Source: Aerococcus mictus
GTDB lineage: Bacteria; Bacillota; Bacilli; Lactobacillales; Aerococcaceae
NCBI RefSeq assembly: GCF_003286595.3
Contig: NZ_CP132985.1
Coordinates: 744,001-808,000, forward strand
DNA length: 64,000 nt
Reading direction: 5' to 3'
The notes below the pieces were generated by a model, which did no database searches, was not told where the DNA came from, and was given only the letters and a program-made list of their open reading frames with translations. Made by a program: the position numbers and the translations under genes. Below, one piece after another: positions 26,814 to 37,300 of this stretch. Numbering within the stretch: position 1 is the stretch's first letter; each line of letters begins with the position of its first letter.

Positions 26814-27412
26814 TACTGTCTCTTTAGTTAGCCGTTTAACACGGAATATCAATATTAAATATTTAGATAATGATAAAAAGGCGCTAATTTTAACTTAGCT
26901 GTTAATTCTCCTTATAAAGATAAAGAGGGTAATCGTACCGCTTCATTTATTGCTTGTACAGTATGGGGGAAAACTGCTGAAAATTTAGCAAAATATTGTC
27001 ATAAAGGATCACTAATTGGTATTGAAGGTCGTTTACAGTCAAAGGTTTATTTAAATAAACATGATGAAAAAACCTATTCTTTATGGGTAAATGTTACCAG
27101 CTTCTATATGTTAGAATCTAAAAATAAATCTGAAGAAAGATCTGAAAGTGATGCTTCAACTAATGATATGATCGCCCACGAGAAAAAAGCTATTCAAATT
27201 CAACACCTTTTAACAGTACACAGAATGATGTTGATACTAGTACAAATTGGACACCTAGTTTTAAGGAAGAACCATTGCAAAGTCAACAAAATCATGACGA
27301 AGATGATCAACTAATCGGTCAGAGAGAATTAGAATTTCCTTACAAAGAACCTAAAGAAAGGGATTCTGCAGATATTTCAGACTTTAATCAATTAGATGAT
27401 TTGCCATTTTAG
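26806..27412 (+). pseudogene. ssb: Single-stranded DNA-binding protein, broken by two frameshifts
   Basis: Three reading frames together give a normal SSB. MNNTVSLVSRLTRNINIKYL is followed by ANFNLAVN, TASFIACTVWGKTAENLAKY and GSLIGIEGRLQ, and the product ends in the acidic tip DFNQLDDLPF. A one-base loss near 26885 (GCGCTAAT where GCGGCTAAT is expected) gives an early stop. A second one-base loss in a T-run near 27215 shifts out of the tail frame. SSB protects ssDNA during element replication and transfer. The chromosomal SSB may replace it. A sequencing error is possible for either site but less likely for both. Confidence 0.8.
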
Positions 27413-27683
27413 TAAAAAGAATTAAGCGAAATAAGTGCTATTAATAGATAAATTATCTATCTAGAAATCTGAAACTGCACCAGAATCGCTCTCAGCAACC
27501 GAAAAACTTGAAAAAAGGAAATTATTAAATTCCCTTTTGGTGACAGTTAGTGAAAAAAGCTTTCTACTTTTAACGTGGCAAACCAAGATAAAATATTCTG
27601 TTTCTAATAACAATTATTCTGTAAACAAGAATATTCATTTCAACAGAGCCAAATATGTATTGTGTACATTATTACAGAAAGAA

Positions 27684-27755
27684 GTTGAAGTGAAAGTACA
27701 GGTGAAAGCTGAAGTGAAAGTTGAAGTGAAAGTACAGGTGAGAGTTGAAGTGAAA
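27684..27755 (+). repeat. Six 12-nt repeats, leader copy 1
   Basis: Six direct units of the type GTTGAAGTGAAA (variants GTACAGGTGAAA, GCTGAAGTGAAA) run without spacers. They are followed by GCTAGAAAGAACTAG at 27756. A second array with four units is at 54563-54610. Confidence 0.8.
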
Positions 27756-27820
27756 GCTAGAAAGAACTAGAGAGAAAAGTTGATACCTGCTATTATGATA
27801 TTGTGAGATTTAGTAGGTGG
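27756..27820 (+). promoter_or_regulatory. Conserved RNA-like element, leader copy 1
   Basis: The first 25 nt (27756-27780) are identical to 54611-54635. Then CCTGCTA (27786-27792) pairs with TAGTAGG (27811-27817). In the other copy the arms differ but still pair, which suggests a selected RNA structure. Confidence 0.6.
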
Positions 27821-28003
27821 GGGAGAGAAGCATGCTTTACTTAACTTTATTTTCTTCCCTATAAAATGAATAATACCTAAAATATTTACTATTAAAAATA
27901 AAGACGTGCTTCTAATTCCAAAAATGATTGTCCTTTTTAAAATGTTTTCTCATAGTTAAATTTCATCCATTACAGCTTACCTACTTTATCCTAGCTTTTC
28001 CTA

Positions 28004-28040
28004 AGACAGAAGAAGTTTTTAACTTCTTCTGTCTTTTTTA
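28004..28040 (+). terminator. Strong terminator just before the transfer operon
   Basis: AGACAGAAGAAGTT (28004-28017) pairs perfectly with AACTTCTTCTGTCT (28021-28034), followed by T-rich sequence. It lies 24 bp before the next start codon with no room for a promoter, so transcription must read through it. Confidence 0.85.
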
Positions 28041-28064
28041 TTTTCTTTGAAAGGAGACTGAACG

Positions 28065-28295
28065 ATGGAGGCTCAGATATGGGGTATATACCTTTATGAT
28101 GACTTAGGAACTTGCCGATATTCTTTATATTTTTACGAAGAAGAGGAATTGGATCAAAACTTAAAACAAATAAAAGCTAATCTCAAAGGGTCTATTAATG
28201 AATATGAACCCATTGGGGAACTCATGGGGACTAAGCTCATATCATTAAAAGATATTTCTAGTATTAAGGTTAGTTCAGAAAAGATTCCTTTTTAA
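28065..28295 (+). CDS. Hypothetical 76-residue protein, first gene of the transfer operon
   Basis: The protein starts MEAQIWGIYLYDDLGTCRYS, is acidic in the middle (EEEELDQNLKQ) and has no membrane segment. It follows the leader terminator with a GAAAGGAG site. Because genes in this position in other Gram-positive conjugative operons can encode an antitermination processivity factor, that role is a possibility, but no sequence motif supports it here. Confidence 0.55.
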   Translation: MEAQIWGIYLYDDLGTCRYSLYFYEEEELDQNLKQIKANLKGSINEYEPIGELMGTKLISLKDISSIKVSSEKIPF

Positions 28296-28324
28296 AATAA
28301 AAATCTAAAAAGAGGGTGTTTATA

Positions 28325-28546
28325 TTGCGTAAAGAAAAAATTGTAGCAACGAGTTTAATCTGCCTTAAATGTCAGTTTCTCTTTCCAATTTTTCGGAAGA
28401 TGAATCGTCAAAAAGTGCGAGGCCATCGCAAGAATTTGTATTGTCCGAGGTGTAAAAGAGATAGAGTTTTTTTAGAATTGAAAGATTATGACAAAAAAAT
28501 TGCATATTGGGACAACTTTTACAATAAATTAAGCACAGCGAATTAG
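28325..28546 (+). CDS. Small zinc-ribbon protein
   Basis: The 73-residue protein has two CxxC knuckles (ICLKCQF and YCPRCKRDRVF) about 30 residues apart, separated by a very basic stretch (RKMNRQKVRGHRKN). The layout is a zinc ribbon likely to bind nucleic acid or RNA polymerase. The TTG start at 28325 has a GAGGGTG site and is preferred over an upstream ATG. It follows the first operon gene by 29 bp. A role in antitermination or relaxosome function is only a guess from the fold and position. Confidence 0.6.
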   Translation: MRKEKIVATSLICLKCQFLFPIFRKMNRQKVRGHRKNLYCPRCKRDRVFLELKDYDKKIAYWDNFYNKLSTAN

Positions 28547-28566
28547 TATCAGAAAGGAAAGTATTT

Positions 28567-28887
28567 ATGGCGAATGATAATGTTATGAAGAAATATGAAG
28601 ATTTAATTAAAAAGGTTAATAAACAAAAAGAACTGGTTGATAAACGAAAAGATAGCTATGACAAAGCTCAAGATAAGCTAGTGGAATTAGAAACCGAGTT
28701 AAAAGATTTTAAATATGAAGCACTTATGGAAAAGCTATCTGAAGAAACTGGTTTAGAAGATTTTGATGAAATCTTGGGTGCGATTGATCAATCTTCGGAA
28801 GATAGTATTTCTGCAGAGGAAGAAATTAATGATGAAACCGAAGAAGATTTAGATAGCGCTACAGATTTACCAAGTTTTAATTATTAA
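28567..28887 (+). CDS. Acidic coiled-coil protein (DUF4315-like)
   Basis: The 106-residue protein has a coiled coil (residues 5-60, KKYEDLIKKVNKQKELVDK) and an acidic C-terminal tail (SAEEEINDETEEDLDSA). It resembles small coiled-coil proteins annotated DUF4315 that sit early in Gram-positive conjugation operons. A GAAAGGAAAG site precedes the ATG. Function unknown. Confidence 0.55.
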   Translation: MANDNVMKKYEDLIKKVNKQKELVDKRKDSYDKAQDKLVELETELKDFKYEALMEKLSEETGLEDFDEILGAIDQSSEDSISAEEEINDETEEDLDSATDLPSFNY

Positions 28888-28909
28888 ATTTACTGATAGT
28901 CGAAACAGA

Positions 28910-28938
28910 AGTCACAACGAAAGTTGTGGCTTTTTTTA
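28910..28938 (+). terminator. Intra-operon terminator with GAAA loop
   Basis: AGTCACAAC (28910-28918), a GAAA tetraloop and GTTGTGGCT (28923-28931) are followed by seven T. It separates two co-directional transfer genes. Confidence 0.8.
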
Positions 28939-28999
28939 TTTACAGAGAAATAACTGGTGAGTGAGAGTAGCCGACTGGATAGGAAGGAGGGAAAGCACT

Positions 29000-29257
29000 A
29001 TGTCAGGGATTTTTAATAATATCACGAATTTCATTCAAAACTTTGTGCAACAAATCCAAAATATCTCCCCTTGGGTAGGTCTGATTGTTGTTGCTGTTGC
29101 TGGGTTAATTTATACCTTTGGTGACCAAGAAGCGAGTGAAGCTGCTAAGCGCTATGGTAAGAAAGTGGTTATCGGTCTTTTCTGTGTATGGTTTGCATCT
29201 TTAATTATTAACACATTGATCGACCTTTTCGGAGCAGGCGTATCACCTTTAGGTTAA
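29000..29257 (+). CDS. VirB2/TrbC-like pilin subunit
   Basis: The 85-residue protein has two hydrophobic helices (about 24-42 and 53-75, PWVGLIVVAVAGLIYTFG and VVIGLFCVWFASLIINTL) joined by a short polar loop. This is the pattern of VirB2-type pilins and their Gram-positive equivalents. It would sit in the membrane and form part of the mating channel. The ATG at 29000 has a GGAAGGAGGG site, so an upstream in-frame start is rejected. Terminators flank it on both sides, which could set its dosage apart from the rest of the operon. Confidence 0.65.
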   Translation: MSGIFNNITNFIQNFVQQIQNISPWVGLIVVAVAGLIYTFGDQEASEAAKRYGKKVVIGLFCVWFASLIINTLIDLFGAGVSPLG

Positions 29258-29277
29258 TCAATCGATTAGCTATTATT

Positions 29278-29306
29278 AAAGGCTAGTGGGTTATCCGCTA
29301 GCTTTT
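29278..29306 (+). terminator. Intra-operon terminator after the pilin gene
   Basis: GCTAGTGG (29282-29289) pairs with CCGCTAGC (29295-29302), followed by TTTTAATTT. Confidence 0.65.
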
Positions 29307-29335
29307 AATTTATTAATTTGGAAAGAGGTGTCCAT

Positions 29336-31165
29336 GTGAGTCTATTGAGTATATTTAAGAAAAAGAAACAAAGCAAAGATACGGAGGAAGAAGAAAAAGA
29401 TCCCTTATATGGAATCGATGATGAGTTATCTGAACAAATTGAAGCAGCCGCTTCTGATGAGGATAATGATGAATACGGTTTAAATAACCTAGATGAAAAC
29501 ATAGATGATTCTTCTATGAATGAAGAAGAATATCAAGATATATATGCTTCTGATCCAGAAATGGAAGAAGTTGATAATCATCAAATCGATCAGTTAGAAA
29601 ATATTGAACTTGATGATATACAGAAGGATTATGATAGTTATGATCAACCTACTATGGACGATTATGGCTACGATTTTACTACCTCTCTGGAATCGATTGA
29701 AGAAAATTTTGAGGAGGATGAGCCGGTTTTTAGCAGAAGCCTGCAACGGAAAGACTATGAACTGCCGTCTTCTGATGAATACGTTCAGCTAACTGATTAT
29801 CAAACGATTGTTGATCTTTCTAAAGCAGAAAGTGATATTGAAAAAATTAAAACCTACTTTAAAGTAAACAATCATCCAGAACTAGACCAAGAAACTGCTG
29901 ATGCATTAAAAGTAAAAGAACAACAAGGGGTTGATTTCTACTTAAACTCCCCTGAATTCCAACAGTTTATTAATAAATATAAGGATTCGATTAGTAATAT
30001 TGAAGCAGAAGCAGTGGATCAACTCAAAAGTCGCTATGAAAATTCCTTAGCGATTGATTTCGAAGAAGATGCTAAAGAGAGTATCGTCGACTACTTAACT
30101 GAAATTGAAGAAAAACGTGATCAACAAATTGATGATTATCAAAATAAAGAAACTGAGCGTTATCATAAAAAGCTTGATGATAAGAAAAAACAACAAGACT
30201 TAGAATTGAAACAATTTCAGGCTAATCAAGAAGCAGAATATAATAACTATCAAACAGAACAAGAGAGTTTAAAGGATAGCAATATTCAATCCTTTACTGA
30301 GAGTGAAAATAATAAATACGAGTCACAAAAAGAAAGTGCTTTAGTTGAAGAAATTCAAAAACAAAAACGAGAAGAAGTTAAGAGTTTAGATTATGACAAA
30401 CAACAAACATTAGATAGTTTGAAGACAAGACTAAATAACGAAAAATCTAAATTCTTAGAAGCTTTGGCCAAATACCAAGAAAACTTCAACAAGCTTCTTG
30501 AGAATAATCAATCAAAATGGCTACATGAGGTCACAACTAAAAAGCAAGCTGATGAACAAAAACGTCAAAATGACTATAAACAAGAAGAAATTCAGTTAAT
30601 TAGAGATAAACTCAAATTGAGGGAAGCTGAATTGACGGCTAGTCAATCCGATGATGCTAAGGAGCTTGAAAAATTAAGAGAAGAAATTAAGGCTTTTAAA
30701 GAAGAACAGAGAAACTTACAAAATCAAAATAGTCAGCAAGTATCAAATGGTGTTTATCCTCAAGCTACAATGGGATATGATCCTTATTTAGCAAATTTTA
30801 TGGATAAATTAGATCGAAAAGTCGATCATTTATCAGAAAAACAAAAAGAAGAGAGTCAGCCAAAGCAAACAAATAATTACTGGTTGCCAGCCATTTTAGC
30901 TGTCTTAGCGATTCTTTCTATTATTACAGCTTTTGCGACAACTTATATTGTTAAAGGGGATAGTAAAGCTGAAAATGCACAAGCAGCAGTTGAAACAGTA
31001 CAACCAGCAAACACACCAGTAGATTCATCATCCCATGATAATAATCAAGAAGTTAGTAATCCCCAGCCTAACGAAAAAATAGATGATGAAGAAATAAAAA
31101 AGCTCTTTATGGAACTTCAAAAGGAACAAGATGTTAAAGAGCCTACTGAAAGTCAAAAAAGTTGA
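29336..31165 (+). CDS. Large coiled-coil protein with one C-terminal membrane segment
   Basis: The 609-residue protein is very acidic at the N-terminus (about 15-150), then a long Lys/Glu/Gln-rich coiled coil (about 180-480). One transmembrane helix (about 515-535, WLPAILAVLAILSIITAFA) precedes a short outside tail. The topology suggests a cytoplasmic scaffold tethered to the membrane. The GTG at 29336 has a GGAAAGAGGTG site. It lies between the pilin and coupling protein genes, so it is probably a mating-channel or relaxosome-docking component. No family recognised. Confidence 0.6.
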   Translation: MSLLSIFKKKKQSKDTEEEEKDPLYGIDDELSEQIEAAASDEDNDEYGLNNLDENIDDSSMNEEEYQDIYASDPEMEEVDNHQIDQLENIELDDIQKDYDSYDQPTMDDYGYDFTTSLESIEENFEEDEPVFSRSLQRKDYELPSSDEYVQLTDYQTIVDLSKAESDIEKIKTYFKVNNHPELDQETADALKVKEQQGVDFYLNSPEFQQFINKYKDSISNIEAEAVDQLKSRYENSLAIDFEEDAKESIVDYLTEIEEKRDQQIDDYQNKETERYHKKLDDKKKQQDLELKQFQANQEAEYNNYQTEQESLKDSNIQSFTESENNKYESQKESALVEEIQKQKREEVKSLDYDKQQTLDSLKTRLNNEKSKFLEALAKYQENFNKLLENNQSKWLHEVTTKKQADEQKRQNDYKQEEIQLIRDKLKLREAELTASQSDDAKELEKLREEIKAFKEEQRNLQNQNSQQVSNGVYPQATMGYDPYLANFMDKLDRKVDHLSEKQKEESQPKQTNNYWLPAILAVLAILSIITAFATTYIVKGDSKAENAQAAVETVQPANTPVDSSSHDNNQEVSNPQPNEKIDDEEIKKLFMELQKEQDVKEPTESQKS

Positions 31166-31478
31166 TAAACCATTAGAAGAAAGAATCAAAGAAGCTGATG
31201 GTGTTGAAGATTATGACAAAATTGCTAATGATTTAAGAAACGAAGGAAATCTAAGTGATCTAAAAAAGTTTAATGAAAACCATGAAAGTAATTATGGGGA
31301 ACTTGATCAAAAAATCTTAGAAAATGATATTTGGGCTATTTATAATATCTTGAAAGAAGCTCCAGCGGATTATATTAAGTATCTAGGTAAAGAAAGACGT
31401 TTTGCTCTGTCAATGTGTCTTTATAGAAATTACTTTTATAAGGTTAATGACGACACTTTAATCAAAGATAATGAATAA
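31131..31478 (+). CDS. Hypothetical 115-residue protein
   Basis: The protein is soluble and charged (VDKPLEERIKEADGVEDYDK and NDIWAIYNILKEAPADYIKYL). It overlaps the end of the preceding gene by 35 bp and has AAAAGGAAC before its ATG, so translation is probably coupled. A terminator follows directly. No family recognised. Confidence 0.55.
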   Translation: MLKSLLKVKKVDKPLEERIKEADGVEDYDKIANDLRNEGNLSDLKKFNENHESNYGELDQKILENDIWAIYNILKEAPADYIKYLGKERRFALSMCLYRNYFYKVNDDTLIKDNE

Positions 31479-31482
31479 CGAT

Positions 31483-31532
31483 GAGAATCAAGTTTTGGCT
31501 TTTTGGCTTAGGACTTGGTTCTCTTTTATTTT
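31483..31532 (+). terminator. Intra-operon terminator before the coupling protein gene
   Basis: GAGAATCAAGT (31483-31493) pairs with ACTTGGTTCTC (31513-31523) with one G-U pair, followed by TTTTATTTTT. It lies 19 bp before the coupling protein start. Confidence 0.8.
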
Positions 31533-31550
31533 TATAAGGGGGTATCTTAT

Positions 31551-34304
31551 TTGAATAAATTTAAAGAGATAAGCCATATGCTTAGGGATAATTTAACTCA
31601 GCATATGGCTAATCCATGTAAAAAGAACTATTCGATTGCTGGTGAAGATTTACCTGAAGAAATGAAAGAGAAAACCTCTAGAAATAAATATCTAGTCGGA
31701 TTTGTCTTAGGAATTTTATTAGTTTTAGTCATTAATTATTTTATTTCTTCGTTCTTTACATTTTTCCAAGAAGTCAATCGAATAAAAGAAGGTCAATTAG
31801 CTTTTAACTTTTTACAGATTAGCCAGGTTGATTTTTCTAGAGTTTTTTCACCACTCAATATATTGAGGCTCTATAGTTGGAAATTATTAATCCCCTATGG
31901 GTTTTTAGTGGCTTTGGTTTCAATGGTAGGAAAATCAAAACTAAACTTTGGATCCAAGGATCAGATTGCCTATGGTCAAAAAGGGGATTCACGTTTTACT
32001 ACGATAAAAGAAATTAAAGAGCAATATAAAGAGATTCCAGATACGGCAAAAGATTATCCAGGTGGTAATTCCTTTAAAGGAATTGGTGGGATTCCAATTT
32101 CTCACTATAAGAGATCCTACTTTATCGATACAGATACAACAAATACATTAATTAATGGAGCATCAAGATCAGGTAAAGGGGAACTTTTGGTTACTCCTTT
32201 TATCGATATTCTTTCTCGAGCAGAGATTCAATGTTCTATGGTAAATAATGACCCGAAAGGTGAATTGTATGCTTCTTCCAAAGATACCCTAGAGGCTAGG
32301 GGATATGATGTACAGGTATTAAATATTCAAGATCCTATGCAGTCAATGTCATATAATCCTTTACAACTCGTTAAAGAAGCTTGGTTAGAAGGTAATCCTG
32401 AAGAAGCTTCTAAGCGAGCCAATTCTATCGCATTTACTCTATATAATGATCCGCAAGCAGGGGATAATGCTTTCTTTAATGAAACAGCTCAATCAGCAGT
32501 TACAGCGATTATCTTATCATTAGTTGAATATTGTGTAGATAATGGTTGTCCGGAGAAGATTACTATGGGAAATGTCAGTCACTTACTTAATGAGTTAGGA
32601 ACAATTAACTGGAGTGCTGGCCCTGGTCAACCTGAGAAAAATGCGCTTGACGAATGGTTTAAAGCTTTACCCCAGGGACATGTTGCTAAAAAACGCTATG
32701 GTGCAACAAGTTTTGCGGGTTCAAAAACAAGAGGTTCTATTCTAGCAACGGCCAATAATGGGCTACAGCCCTTTGTCGATCCCCAATTTGTGAAAATGAC
32801 CAGTCGTTCATCGATTGAATTGAAGCAAATTGGTTTTCCTAAATATTTAAGAGGTCAATTATCTGATAAATATGTAAATCAACGTCTGATCATAACATTT
32901 ATTAAGCCCACCAAGCCTTTGACTGTCATTAAACAATATCGACAAAAAATTAAAGCTGGTGGGCATTTTAATCTTAACTTTGACGAGTTTGTTCGAGGTC
33001 CTGTAAATAAAGAAAAAGGGATTCAGGATGGAGATTTTCTTCATATTCGCTTACCTCATGCGAATGGTGATAAAGATGGTGAATTACTTTATAAAATCCA
33101 TTTTGTTGAAGAAAGAGATCAGGATGGTAGAACAATAACTGAAAGGATTAATGGCAAAGAAGAAATTGTCTATAAAAGAAAAGTTCAATTAAGAAATATA
33201 GAGGTACAAAACCCAATCAATGGTTTAAGGCAATTACCAGAACTTTATTATTCGAATAAGCCAACAGCCGTCTTTATGATCATTCCTGATTATGATTCAT
33301 CAAACCACGCTTTATCTTCTATTTTTGTTAAACAATTATATACCACATTAGCACAAACATGTGTAGAAACGGAGGGGAATAAGACTTTTAAACGAGTCCA
33401 ATTCATTTTAGATGAATTTGGTAATATGCCACCTATTGATGATATGGATCAAGTCATGACTGTGTCATTAGGACGTAATATTTTATTTAACCTCTTTGTT
33501 CAGTCTTTTTCTCAATTGTCTAATAAGTATGGTGATAATATAACAAACACCATTAAAGATAACTGTCAAAACTGGATCTACATTATGTCCAAAAACAAAG
33601 ATACCATTCAGGAGTTTGTGGATGCTGCTGGAAAGAAAACTAGTATTTCAATTAATACCAATGGTGAATCACCAATGAGTTTAGATAAAAATCTAGGGAA
33701 AAATAACGATGAAGATGACTTAATTACTTTAAGTCGTTTAACTCAATTGATCGAAGGTGAAACGCTTGTTATACGATCGTTACACCGCCAAGATCTCAAA
33801 CGACAGAAAGTGAGACCTTTCCCAATTTTTAATACGAAAGAAACCACGATGCCTTATCGTTATCAATTTTTGTATGAATGGATTGATACTTCTAAATCTC
33901 TAAATGATATGGACATTCATTCGGACCATACTCATTTAACTTTAGAGGAGATTACCATTGATGCAACTGACTTTATTGTAGAAGAAAAAATTAGGAAGAA
34001 ATATCAAAATGCAGATAAGAAACCGATCAATCCACATCATGATCCAGAAAAAGAAAAAGAGAAAACGATTATTAGAAATATAAATAATATAAAAAATTTG
34101 ATTAAAGCATATGATGATGAAACGAATGATTGGTTAGTACGTGGTCTAAGTGAAAAGATCGATGAAATTATCAAGGAAAAAAATTATTCTAAAATTTTAG
34201 ATTTAAATTTAGAGAATTTATATGAGCCTATCAATGGTATAGAAGGACACCTGAATATATTACGTCCATATTTAAAGGATGAGAGAAAGGAGAAAGTCAT
34301 TTAA
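31551..34304 (+). CDS. VirD4/TraG-type coupling ATPase
   Basis: The 917-residue protein has two N-terminal transmembrane helices (about 48-75 and 108-127), then the TraG/VirD4 ATPase. Walker A is NGASRSGKGE (about residues 202-211) and Walker B is FILDEFGNMPPI, with a coiled, charged C-terminus. Coupling proteins deliver the relaxase-DNA complex to the mating channel. The TTG at 31551 follows AAGGGGGT, so the longer upstream frame is not used. The last codon overlaps the start of the VirB6-like gene. Confidence 0.92.
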   Translation: MNKFKEISHMLRDNLTQHMANPCKKNYSIAGEDLPEEMKEKTSRNKYLVGFVLGILLVLVINYFISSFFTFFQEVNRIKEGQLAFNFLQISQVDFSRVFSPLNILRLYSWKLLIPYGFLVALVSMVGKSKLNFGSKDQIAYGQKGDSRFTTIKEIKEQYKEIPDTAKDYPGGNSFKGIGGIPISHYKRSYFIDTDTTNTLINGASRSGKGELLVTPFIDILSRAEIQCSMVNNDPKGELYASSKDTLEARGYDVQVLNIQDPMQSMSYNPLQLVKEAWLEGNPEEASKRANSIAFTLYNDPQAGDNAFFNETAQSAVTAIILSLVEYCVDNGCPEKITMGNVSHLLNELGTINWSAGPGQPEKNALDEWFKALPQGHVAKKRYGATSFAGSKTRGSILATANNGLQPFVDPQFVKMTSRSSIELKQIGFPKYLRGQLSDKYVNQRLIITFIKPTKPLTVIKQYRQKIKAGGHFNLNFDEFVRGPVNKEKGIQDGDFLHIRLPHANGDKDGELLYKIHFVEERDQDGRTITERINGKEEIVYKRKVQLRNIEVQNPINGLRQLPELYYSNKPTAVFMIIPDYDSSNHALSSIFVKQLYTTLAQTCVETEGNKTFKRVQFILDEFGNMPPIDDMDQVMTVSLGRNILFNLFVQSFSQLSNKYGDNITNTIKDNCQNWIYIMSKNKDTIQEFVDAAGKKTSISINTNGESPMSLDKNLGKNNDEDDLITLSRLTQLIEGETLVIRSLHRQDLKRQKVRPFPIFNTKETTMPYRYQFLYEWIDTSKSLNDMDIHSDHTHLTLEEITIDATDFIVEEKIRKKYQNADKKPINPHHDPEKEKEKTIIRNINNIKNLIKAYDDETNDWLVRGLSEKIDEIIKEKNYSKILDLNLENLYEPINGIEGHLNILRPYLKDERKEKVI

Positions 34305-37300
34305 TGAAAGAAAAAACGATTGGTTTTAAAGATCGATGGTTACAACGATTAAAAAATCCATATATTATCATGTTAATAATAGTAGCAATCATTGCGATTG
34401 TTAGTTTGACCTCGGCAACAGTTTTTGCTGAAGAAGGAGGATTAGGTACTGCTTTACAAGACTTAGCGGAACAGGGAGCAGATGCAGACCAAGGGGCCGT
34501 TAATAGTACTCCTTTAGTTCAGAACGCAGAGCTATTTCAATTAAGAACGATAATTCAAGATGCTTTAAGGTCTACACTATGGTGGATTATTGAGATGGCG
34601 TATTGGATGTCCAATGCCTTAGAAGGTTTATTGAAGCAAATGCAGACCTTCTTTGGCTTTGTTGAATATGTAGCGCAAAGTAATATTTATACTCAATTGA
34701 TTAGTGGTGTATCGGTAGCTTTATTAGTGGCAACACTTTCTTATATTGGGATAAAAAATGTTTTAGGCGTTGAAATAAAATATGATAGTGTCGTTAAAAA
34801 CATGGTGATTGTTGTTGTTCTAATTGTTGGAATGCCTTCTTTAATGGCATGGATGAATGAAGGGGCAGGATACATATGGGATGCTATGATGCAGGGAGAA
34901 GATCAAAAGGTTGAAAGTTTATCGACCTCTGTTATTCAGGAGAATACCTATGATCTTTATATTCCTTTGAGTGGCAAAATGTCTTTTGATTCCTTACAAC
35001 ATGCAGATCCACCAAGTGGCTTAAATTCTAAAGAAGCGATTAATTTAGTAAATATCAATGAATACTATGGTGTTGAAGAAGGAGATATTCCAGAAGCTTT
35101 TACGGATAGCGAAAGTGATAACTGGGAAGTTCTACAATATAGTATCGTTAACGAACCTGTAGAAGATGGTGGTGGTTTTGGTAATAAACCAGTTATTCAA
35201 AAAATTGAGAAGTCAGGAAATTGGTTTACTAACTTCTTCATAGGAGACACGCTTCAGACAGGTTATTACCGCTATTCCTTTAATTCGATATATATTATTG
35301 CAACATTACTAGGTCTTATTATTGGTTTCTTTACTTGTCTCTTAACCCTAGCAAGGACTTATCTAGAAATGGGGATGCAGTTAATTGCAGGTGTTCCCTT
35401 AATGGCAACTGACCTAGAGACAGGTCAAAAAGTGAAACATATGATGCAAACGATCATCAATGGCTTTTTAACAATTGCTTTTACAAGTCTGTCCTTCCAA
35501 CTGTTTAATCTAAGTATGGTATGGATGTCAGAAAACCTTGAAAATCCGATGATTAAACTGATTGGCTTAGTGGCTGCGGTCATGTTGCTTGCTCAAGGTT
35601 CAAAAACTATTCTTTCTTGGTATGGTGTCGATCTTGGAATGCAAGAAGGGTTCTCGATGTCCAAATTACTTGGTCTTAAAATGGCAAGTAGTGCAGGACG
35701 AGCACTATTTTCTAGAAATAGTGATAAAAATAATGAATTTGATTCAGAAAGTGCCTCAGAAAATAATAAAGACAGCGAAAGCTTAACTGAAAGTAATAAT
35801 GAGGAAGCAAAAGAAGACTACCGTGAAGATCTGGGCGATTACCTCAATTCTGCTTCTAGGAATTTTGGTTATATGAAAAATCGTGGCCTATCCGGAATGG
35901 TTTCTGACGGCATGAATTTTGTTACTCAAGGTGGAAAAGATTTCATTGATGATGTTGGGGAACAACTTCAAGGTAAAGTTAGCGATGTTAAGGAAAAGGC
36001 AAGTGATATATCCCAAGGAGTAAAAGATAATTATACCGATGGAAAAACCACGGCCGAACAAAATAGAGAATCCATGGATAATCAACGAAGAGAAAAAGCT
36101 AGTCAAGACATTCGTTCAATGGGCGATCATCTAGCAGAAAGATCTACCGATGATAATTTAAGAAATATTCAAGATGGGTTAAATAAATATCAAGGCAGAC
36201 CTCTCACTCAATCACAAATGGATTCACTCATGCAGGATTTACAACCAGCACGTCAAATGCCTAAACAAGAAGCAGATGATCATATTCGTCAAACATTGAA
36301 TAAGGCTTCTGACGATATTATGAAACCAACAGATATTGATCAGTATGGTCAACAAGAATTGAACCAAATTATGTCAAATCTGAATGATACCCCAGCCAAT
36401 ACCACTCAGGAATTGAGACAGAATCTTGATCGAGCGCTTGAAAATAGCAATCTTTCTGATGATAAAATTCAACGAATTCGCCAAGAGGTTGATAAGGCTG
36501 ATATTAATAATCCAGAAGACTTACGCCAACGCATTAATCAAATTCTAGGTGGAGAGAATCCAGAAAGACAAGAACTAAATCAACTGCTTTCAACTATGCA
36601 AACTAGTCAACGTCCTAACGCTGATGAATTTAGACAGTCTTTAAACCACGCTTTAGATCAAAGCAATATGTCTAATGATACGGTACAAAGAATTCGTCAA
36701 GAAGTTGATCGAGCTAATATCACCGATCCAGAGGACTTACGTCAACGTATTAATCAAATTCTAAGTGCTGATAATCCAGATAGACAAGCAATCAATCAAA
36801 TGCTATCGACTATGGACACTAACCAACAATCAGCAGGAGAATTCAGACAAAATCTAGATCGTGCATTAGAACAAAGCAATCTATCGAACGATACGGTACA
36901 AAGAATTCGTCAAGAAGTTGACCGCTCTCAAATTAGTAATCCAGAAGATCTTCGTCAAAGAATCAATCAAATTGCCAATGAATCGGCAAATATCACTAAA
37001 GAAGATAGAGAAGCGATTGAACGAGTCCGTCAACAATTTGAACATGCAGATCTTGGTCAAATGAGTGATATTAATCAAAATATTCGTCAACGGTTAGTTA
37101 ACGAAGGGGTTTCCCCTCATGGCGTTCAAATGATTGACCAACGCTTAAATCGTATGAATCAAAGCGATCTTCAAAGACAACGTCAAGAGGTTGAACAAGT
37201 CTTACGGCAAAATCTCAGTCAGTCTCAACCTCAACAAAGCATTAGAACAAATGCTCAAGGACAAGCTGAGATTAGACAAGTATTAAAACAAGCAGACTTT

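Larger units (their letters stand above)
27413..28064. other. Long non-coding leader of the transfer operon
   Basis: This stretch contains no credible gene. A frame at 27537-27770 merely translates the 12-nt repeats into EVKVEVKV. It holds the repeat array (27684-27755), a 25-nt block shared with 54611-54635, a hairpin (27786-27817) and a strong terminator (28004-28040) immediately before the first transfer gene. Confidence 0.6.

Noticed and set aside
27684..27755. Possible CRISPR array
   Set aside because: Units are 12 nt, adjacent and without spacers, and no cas genes are near.
27537..27770. Open frame translating into EVKVEVKV repeats
   Set aside because: The repeat comes from the 12-nt RNA/DNA repeat array. 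The start has no ribosome-binding site and the upstream part has no protein-like character.
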